Positions 30,921-35,587 of a DNA stretch of 35,587 nucleotides are shown piece after piece. The translations under genes and the position numbers were made by a program. The notes below the pieces were generated by a model. It saw nothing but the letters and a program-made list of their open reading frames with translations. It ran no database searches and was not told the origin of the DNA. Each line of letters begins with the position of its first letter. The first letter of the stretch is position 1. Location: NCBI GenBank assembly GCA_023229985.1, contig JALNYF010000018.1, positions 1 to 35,587 of the forward strand. Reading direction: 5' to 3'. This stretch comes from Bacteroidales bacterium. Its GTDB lineage: Bacteria; Bacteroidota; Bacteroidia; Bacteroidales; WCHB1-69.

Positions 30921-33641
30921 TTAATGTGCTTCATACCAGCTTTTCCCGCATTGAATATCAACTGTAAGCGGGACTTCCATCTGCAAGGCATTACACATCA
31001 GGCGATTTACCAGTTCTTTCATCGTTTCAATTTCATTATTTGGAACTTCAAAAACTAATTCATCGTGAACTTGAAGCAGCATTTTGCTTTGCAAATTTTG
31101 TTTCTGCATTTCTGCATCAATTCGTATCATGGCAATTTTGATAAGGTCGGCAGCCGTTCCCTGAATGGGCGCATTGATGGCATTTCGTTCGGCGGCTTTG
31201 CGCAAAATGGCATTGCCGGATTTTATATCGCGGATGTATCTTCTTCTTCCCAGAAGCGTCTCCACAAAGCCGTTCTTTTGTGCAAACTCAATGGTAGAAT
31301 TCAAATAATTAATAATTTTTGGAAAATGATGATAATACTCATCAATTAACGCACGCGCTTCTTTTTGCGGAATCATCAATCGATCTGCCAATCCAAAAGC
31401 AGATATGCCATATAAAATTCCAAAATTAACGGTCTTGGCATTGCGACGCATTTCAGATGTAATATCTTTTAAATCAACATTATATACTTTCGCCGCCGTG
31501 ATAGCATGGATATCCATTCCTTCTTTAAAAGTGGCTATCATCTCCGCATCTCCGCAAACTGCCGCAACTATTCTCAATTCAATTTGAGAATAGTCGGCTG
31601 CCATCAGCACAGAATGCTCATCGCTACTTACAAAAGCTTTCCGAATATCCTTTCCTCTTTGCGTCCGTACCGGAATATTTTGCAGATTCGGATTCGCGGA
31701 ACTTAACCGTCCCGTTGAGGTAACCGTTTGATTAAAAGTCGTATGAATCCTCCCTGTTTTGGGATTTACCAACAATGGTAGAGCATCAATGTAAGTAGAT
31801 TTGAGTTTGGAAAGGGTACGCCATTCCAAAATCAGCGGGACAATGGGGTGGCGACAAGCCAACTTGGTCAATATTTCTTCTCCGGTTTGATATTGCTTGG
31901 TTTTCGTCAGTTTTGCATTTTGAATAATTTGCAATTTTTCAAACAATATTTGTCCTAACTGCTTGGGAGACGCTAAGTTAAAGGATTCTCCGGCTAATTC
32001 AAAGATTTGTTTTTCCAAACGAGCAACATCTTGAGCAAGCTGTGCCGAATTTTCGGACAGAATTTCGGTATTTAAATAGATTCCGTTGTTTTCCATTTTT
32101 GCCAAAACTGCTGTTAGAGGCATCTCAATATCAGAAAAAAGTTGCATTAAACCAGCTGTTTCAAGCTCTTGCTTAAAAATCGGGTACAAATTTTGATAAA
32201 TTTCTATTTTTTCCCCAGTGAGCTGTATTAGTTCTTCAATCGTCATCGTTTTGTCCACAGATATGGGCAACATTCTGTAATTCAAGTAATTTTCAGAAAG
32301 GAGGTCTAATTGATGTGAAATTTCGGGTTGTATTAGGTAATGAGCGATTTGCAAATCAAAAAAAATGGACTGACTGCCGATTTTGAGTTTTTGAATAAAC
32401 TTATGGGTTTGTTTACAATTATAAGTAATGACCGTATTGCCTGCATTGAAAATGGTATTAAGCAAATCTTTATAGTAAAAATGCTTATTTTCAAGCAGAT
32501 GATAGTAGATTTGATGGTCATTTGCAGAAAAAAAGAAACCGGCAATTTTACCGTTATTCATGATCCATTCAAAAAACAGAGTTTGAGGTTCTGCAAGCGT
32601 AAAGTGGTTTGTAGCAATAAAATGATGTTCTTTTTGCGAAAAATCAACCCACGTGGGAATATCTTTTGTGATAGGGGGAGTCGTTTCACCGATTTTGTTG
32701 TCAATGGGAGTAAACAAATCCTGTGTACCGGAGGGAGTTTGCGACGAATGTTGAATTCCTAAATCGCCAAAAATACGTGCAGAAAGTGCTTTAAACTGAA
32801 GTTCTTCAAATAGTTCCCGAAGCACATTGACCTGTATATTGCTCCATTTCATCTCTTCCCAATCATAAGAAATGGGGACATCTAAAATGATAGTTGCCAA
32901 CATCTTCGAAATTCTGGCTTTATCTTCATGATCGATGAGTGTCTGTTTTAATTTGGCATTATCAACTTCATCAATTCGGGAATAGAGATTTTCGATACTT
33001 CCGAATTGGGCAATCAATTTTTTGGCTTTTACTTCGCCTATATTGGGCACGCCGGGAATATTGTCGGAGCTATCGCCCCAAAGTCCCAGAATATCAATGA
33101 GTTGTTCGGGAGTATCAATTCCATATTTTTCGCAGATTTCTTGCACTCCCACAATTTCGGCTTTTTGTCCAAATTTTGCGGGTTTATACATATATATATT
33201 ATCGGATACCAACTGTCCGTAGTCTTTATCCGATGTCATCATAAATACTTTAAAATCAGCTAATTCGGCGTTTTTTGCCACCGTTCCCACAATATCATCG
33301 GCTTCGTATCCGTCCAATTCCAAAATAGGGATATTGAATGCACGAATAATTTTTTTGATGTACGGGATAGCGGTAATAATGTCTGAGGGGGTTTCTTCGC
33401 GATTGGCTTTGTAGTTGTCGAAATCGGCGTGGCGTAAGGTAGGTGCGCCGGTGTCAAAAGCAACTGCAATGTGTGTGGGCTTTTCTGTTTTAATGACTTC
33501 GTATAAAGTATTGGTAAAACCGAGTATAGCGGACGTATTCAGACCGGAAGTAGTCATTCGCGGACTTTTAATCATGGCATAATAGGCTCTGTAAATCAGT
33601 GCCATAGCATCTAACAAGAACAATTTTTTCTCTGACATCAT
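30921..33641 (-). CDS. polA: DNA polymerase I
   Basis: The 906-residue enzyme fills gaps in repair and lagging-strand processing. The start at 33641 gives an ATGA overlap with the murD stop; the frame continues 34 codons into murD without homology. The 5'-3' exonuclease domain (about 5-295) is intact, with SDKDYGQL and GLWGDSSDNIPGVPNIGE. The polymerase domain has motif A DYSQIELR (Asp683), motif B RRNAKTVNFGILYG near 732-745 and motif C VHDE (Asp860, Glu861). The middle 3'-5' exonuclease domain (about 330-500) keeps its length, but the metal ligands appear lost: FFEW replaces the DxE motif, and NCKQT stands where NxKYD is expected. Proofreading is therefore probably absent. Confidence 0.94.
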   Translation of the reverse strand: MMSEKKLFLLDAMALIYRAYYAMIKSPRMTTSGLNTSAILGFTNTLYEVIKTEKPTHIAVAFDTGAPTLRHADFDNYKANREETPSDIITAIPYIKKIIRAFNIPILELDGYEADDIVGTVAKNAELADFKVFMMTSDKDYGQLVSDNIYMYKPAKFGQKAEIVGVQEICEKYGIDTPEQLIDILGLWGDSSDNIPGVPNIGEVKAKKLIAQFGSIENLYSRIDEVDNAKLKQTLIDHEDKARISKMLATIILDVPISYDWEEMKWSNIQVNVLRELFEELQFKALSARIFGDLGIQHSSQTPSGTQDLFTPIDNKIGETTPPITKDIPTWVDFSQKEHHFIATNHFTLAEPQTLFFEWIMNNGKIAGFFFSANDHQIYYHLLENKHFYYKDLLNTIFNAGNTVITYNCKQTHKFIQKLKIGSQSIFFDLQIAHYLIQPEISHQLDLLSENYLNYRMLPISVDKTMTIEELIQLTGEKIEIYQNLYPIFKQELETAGLMQLFSDIEMPLTAVLAKMENNGIYLNTEILSENSAQLAQDVARLEKQIFELAGESFNLASPKQLGQILFEKLQIIQNAKLTKTKQYQTGEEILTKLACRHPIVPLILEWRTLSKLKSTYIDALPLLVNPKTGRIHTTFNQTVTSTGRLSSANPNLQNIPVRTQRGKDIRKAFVSSDEHSVLMAADYSQIELRIVAAVCGDAEMIATFKEGMDIHAITAAKVYNVDLKDITSEMRRNAKTVNFGILYGISAFGLADRLMIPQKEARALIDEYYHHFPKIINYLNSTIEFAQKNGFVETLLGRRRYIRDIKSGNAILRKAAERNAINAPIQGTAADLIKIAMIRIDAEMQKQNLQSKMLLQVHDELVFEVPNNEIETMKELVNRLMCNALQMEVPLTVDIQCGKSWYEAH

Positions 33642-35032
33642 AGCTGATGGGTATGGTTTGCGATTAATTTTTTGTAGGTATTGCCGCGCTCGATGAAATC
33701 TTTGAATTGGTCGTAGCTGGCAGCTGCAGGGGAGAGGAGGCAACTTTTGCCTGCCGGTGTTTGGGCATAAGCAAAGTCCACAATTTTTGCGTAGTCATTT
33801 TCAACAAGATAGGAAGCCGGAAGCGGAAAACCTGCTGCTTGCCACTCCGCCAATATTCGTTCTCCCACTTTGCCGACAAATACAACATTCTGTACCGGAT
33901 TTTCGTGCAGAAAATCAATTAATAATTGGTAATCAATTCCGCGATCAAAGCCACCCACAATCAAAGTCGCCACATCATTTAAGGTTTTCAACGCCGCAAT
34001 AGCCGCTTCGGGAATAGTTGAAATACTATCATTATAAAAATTGATTTCTTCGTATTCTCCGACCCATTCTAAGCGATGGGGTAATCCCTGAAAAGTGGCT
34101 ATATTGTTTGCGATAGCTTCATTATCAATATTTTGTGTTTTGCAGGCTAAAATAGCTGCCATTATATTGTTATTGTTGTGAATACCCCGGATATTATTTC
34201 TACTTCCAATGGCTATGGAAGCATAAATATCGCCATTTTTTACCAAATTAATTTCTTTTTTTAAGCAAAAGGCTCCGTCAGTGAGTGGAAATTGTGTGCT
34301 AAAAGGAATAAAACGCCGATTCAACTTATTACTTTCCAATAATTTAGGAATATATCGGTCGTCATAGTTATAAATCAGGATGTCGTTTTCGGATTGGTAA
34401 GCGGTGATATTGAGTTTTGCGATTTGGTAGTTATTAAAAGTGTTGAAGTGGTCTAAATGTTCTTGATACAAATTCAGCAAAATAGCGACGTGCGGGGAAT
34501 GGTGCGTATATTCCAATTGATGTGCTGACAGCTCTGCCACCACGGTCGTATCGTCCTCCATTCTTTCAATCATATCAAAAAAAGGGATGCCGATATTGCC
34601 GGCTAATACGGTGTTTCCGACAGTATTGGATAAAATGTGATAGATGAGGGAAGCGGTCGTACTTTTGCCTTTGGTGCCGGTTACACCAATGGTATTGTCA
34701 CCAAAAGCCTCCAAAAAAAGGTCGGTTTGGGAGGAGAATTTTTCAAGAGGAATATAATAGTTGATCGTATTGAGATTGACCCCCGGAGATTTCAAAATCA
34801 TGTCGTATTGATTCAGGTTTTGATCATAATCAGGACCGGCGACGATGGTCAGATTCTGATCGGCATTGCAGTCTTCAACGTGAATCAGCGGGCTTTTGTC
34901 GGCGATGGTCAGTGGCATGGTCGGGAAATAATTCCGAATAAATTTATAAGAAGCAACTCCCTCTCTTCCGAAGCCGAGAATGACGATTTTTTTTTCTTTT
35001 AAATGGTTGAGGATAATATCTTTTTTCATCAT
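33638..35032 (-). CDS. murD: UDP-N-acetylmuramoylalanine--D-glutamate ligase
   Basis: The 464-residue cytoplasmic enzyme adds D-glutamate to UDP-MurNAc-L-Ala in peptidoglycan synthesis. It has the N-terminal Rossmann region (KIVILGFGREGVASYKF), the ATP-binding loop GVTGTKGKST (P-loop near 116-125), HQLEYTHHSPHVAILLNLYQ-type central motifs with HLDHF, and the C-terminal domain with YNDSISTIPEAAIAAL and GGFDRGIDY. The ATG at 35032 (next ATG at 35029) is preferred over the TTG at 35056, which lies in rsgA. It lies 8 bases after rsgA and overlaps polA by 4 bases. The rest of the mur cluster is not here. Confidence 0.94.
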   Translation of the reverse strand: MMKKDIILNHLKEKKIVILGFGREGVASYKFIRNYFPTMPLTIADKSPLIHVEDCNADQNLTIVAGPDYDQNLNQYDMILKSPGVNLNTINYYIPLEKFSSQTDLFLEAFGDNTIGVTGTKGKSTTASLIYHILSNTVGNTVLAGNIGIPFFDMIERMEDDTTVVAELSAHQLEYTHHSPHVAILLNLYQEHLDHFNTFNNYQIAKLNITAYQSENDILIYNYDDRYIPKLLESNKLNRRFIPFSTQFPLTDGAFCLKKEINLVKNGDIYASIAIGSRNNIRGIHNNNNIMAAILACKTQNIDNEAIANNIATFQGLPHRLEWVGEYEEINFYNDSISTIPEAAIAALKTLNDVATLIVGGFDRGIDYQLLIDFLHENPVQNVVFVGKVGERILAEWQAAGFPLPASYLVENDYAKIVDFAYAQTPAGKSCLLSPAAASYDQFKDFIERGNTYKKLIANHTHQL

Positions 35033-35040
35033 AGATAAAG

Positions 35041-35587
35041 TTATTTCAATTTCCAATCTTCTATCAGCATATCGTTATCTTGCAAAATAGAAAGATAATT
35101 TTCGTAACGAGAAAGTGCAATAATTCCTTTATTAACAGCATCTTGTACTTTGCAGCCCGGTTCATGGACGTGCGTACAGTTGTTGAATTTACACTGATTA
35201 TTAAATTGTCTGATTTCGGGAAAATAGTCGCGAATTTCATCGGGTTTATATTGTATCAAACCAAATTCTTTAATTCCGGGTGTATCAATAATGAATCCGT
35301 CCCCCACAGCGAACATGCAGGCAAAAGTGGTGGTATGTTTTCCTTTGTTGTGGTAGTCGGAAATATCGCCGATTTTAAGGTTTAAGTTCGGATCTATTAC
35401 ATTGATAATGGCGGATTTACCCACTCCGGAGTGCCCGCTGCACATCGATACACGATGATTGATTTTGGATTTCAATGCTTCAATTCCTTCGCCTGTTTTT
35501 ACGGAGGTGCAAAGAGTTTCGCAGCCTATTTTTTCGTAAATATTTTGCAGATGACGAATGGCTGTTTTCTCTTCCTCGTTATAAATA
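35041..35587 (-). CDS. rsgA: ribosome small-subunit GTPase RsgA (partial, C-terminal part)
   Basis: The frame is open to the right edge; the last 181 codons are present. This circularly permuted GTPase helps late 30S maturation. Visible are TSVKTGEGIEAL, the P-loop GHSGVGKSAIINVI, the switch region GKHTTTFACMF, the G3 motif IDTPGIKEF and the C-terminal zinc-finger pattern C-KFNN-C-THVHEPG-C. The N-terminal OB domain and the G4 motif lie beyond the window. The start codon is not visible; an internal TTG at 35475 should not be taken as the start. It heads the rsgA-murD-polA-gph run as seen here. Confidence 0.92.
   Translation of the reverse strand, partial: IYNEEEKTAIRHLQNIYEKIGCETLCTSVKTGEGIEALKSKINHRVSMCSGHSGVGKSAIINVIDPNLNLKIGDISDYHNKGKHTTTFACMFAVGDGFIIDTPGIKEFGLIQYKPDEIRDYFPEIRQFNNQCKFNNCTHVHEPGCKVQDAVNKGIIALSRYENYLSILQDNDMLIEDWKLK

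Noticed and set aside
33642..33743. 34-codon N-terminal extension of DNA polymerase I
   Set aside because: It lies wholly within murD, while the ATG at 33641 gives a classic ATGA overlap and the conserved polymerase N-terminus.
1..35587. CRISPR array or phage defence system
   Set aside because: No regularly spaced direct repeats and no cas, restriction-modification, retron or toxin-antitoxin genes were recognised. The PglZ domain at 19433-20983 belongs to PorX, not to a BREX system, because it is fused to a receiver domain and no BREX genes are near.

Overview
The window looks like a chromosomal segment of an anaerobic member of the Bacteroidetes, most likely Bacteroidales. Four things point there: two secreted proteins with type IX secretion (T9SS) C-terminal sorting domains, the T9SS regulator PorX, repeated Bacteroidetes-type promoter -7 elements (TAnnTTTG) just upstream of genes on both strands, and an AT-rich genome with few Shine-Dalgarno sequences. 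Species cannot be named from the sequence alone.

Layout. 1-2640: the start of a divergent gene at the left edge, then a three-gene operon of a DRTGG-domain protein, an RsbW-like ATPase and an [FeFe]-hydrogenase-like iron-sulfur protein whose H-cluster motifs are altered, which suggests a redox or H2 sensor. 2775-6106: two T9SS cargo proteins, each with its own promoter and terminator, separated by a MITE-like repeat. 6595-9081: gyrA on the minus strand. 9501-9752: rpsT. 9939-15543: a minus-strand ribosomal protein operon from rplV to rpsE. It lacks both the usual upstream S10 genes and the usual downstream rpmD-rplO-secY genes, yet has its own promoter and terminator. 15958-19178: plus-strand ldcA-plsC-umuD-umuC. 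19250-19324: tRNA-Val(UAC). 19433-21826: porX and rsmE, divergent. 21857-22138: a second, inverted copy of the MITE-like repeat. 22270-24526: rluD-rlmI. 24658-27457: an OmpA/TPR-type lipoprotein and a YitT-family membrane protein. 27573-30066: a coiled-coil gene, zapA, a structured RNA that is probably 6S RNA, and rny. 30227-35587: rsgA (partial)-murD-polA-gph.

Most genes are core housekeeping functions: translation, rRNA modification, replication and repair, cell wall, division and RNA decay. The less ordinary parts are the sensory-hydrogenase-like operon, the T9SS cargo with PorX, the ribosomal operon cut at both ends, the candidate mobile repeat family with terminal inverted repeats near TTATTGCTGTCCGGTAAATA, the 6S-like RNA with a cruciform tip, and a DNA polymerase I whose proofreading residues appear lost.
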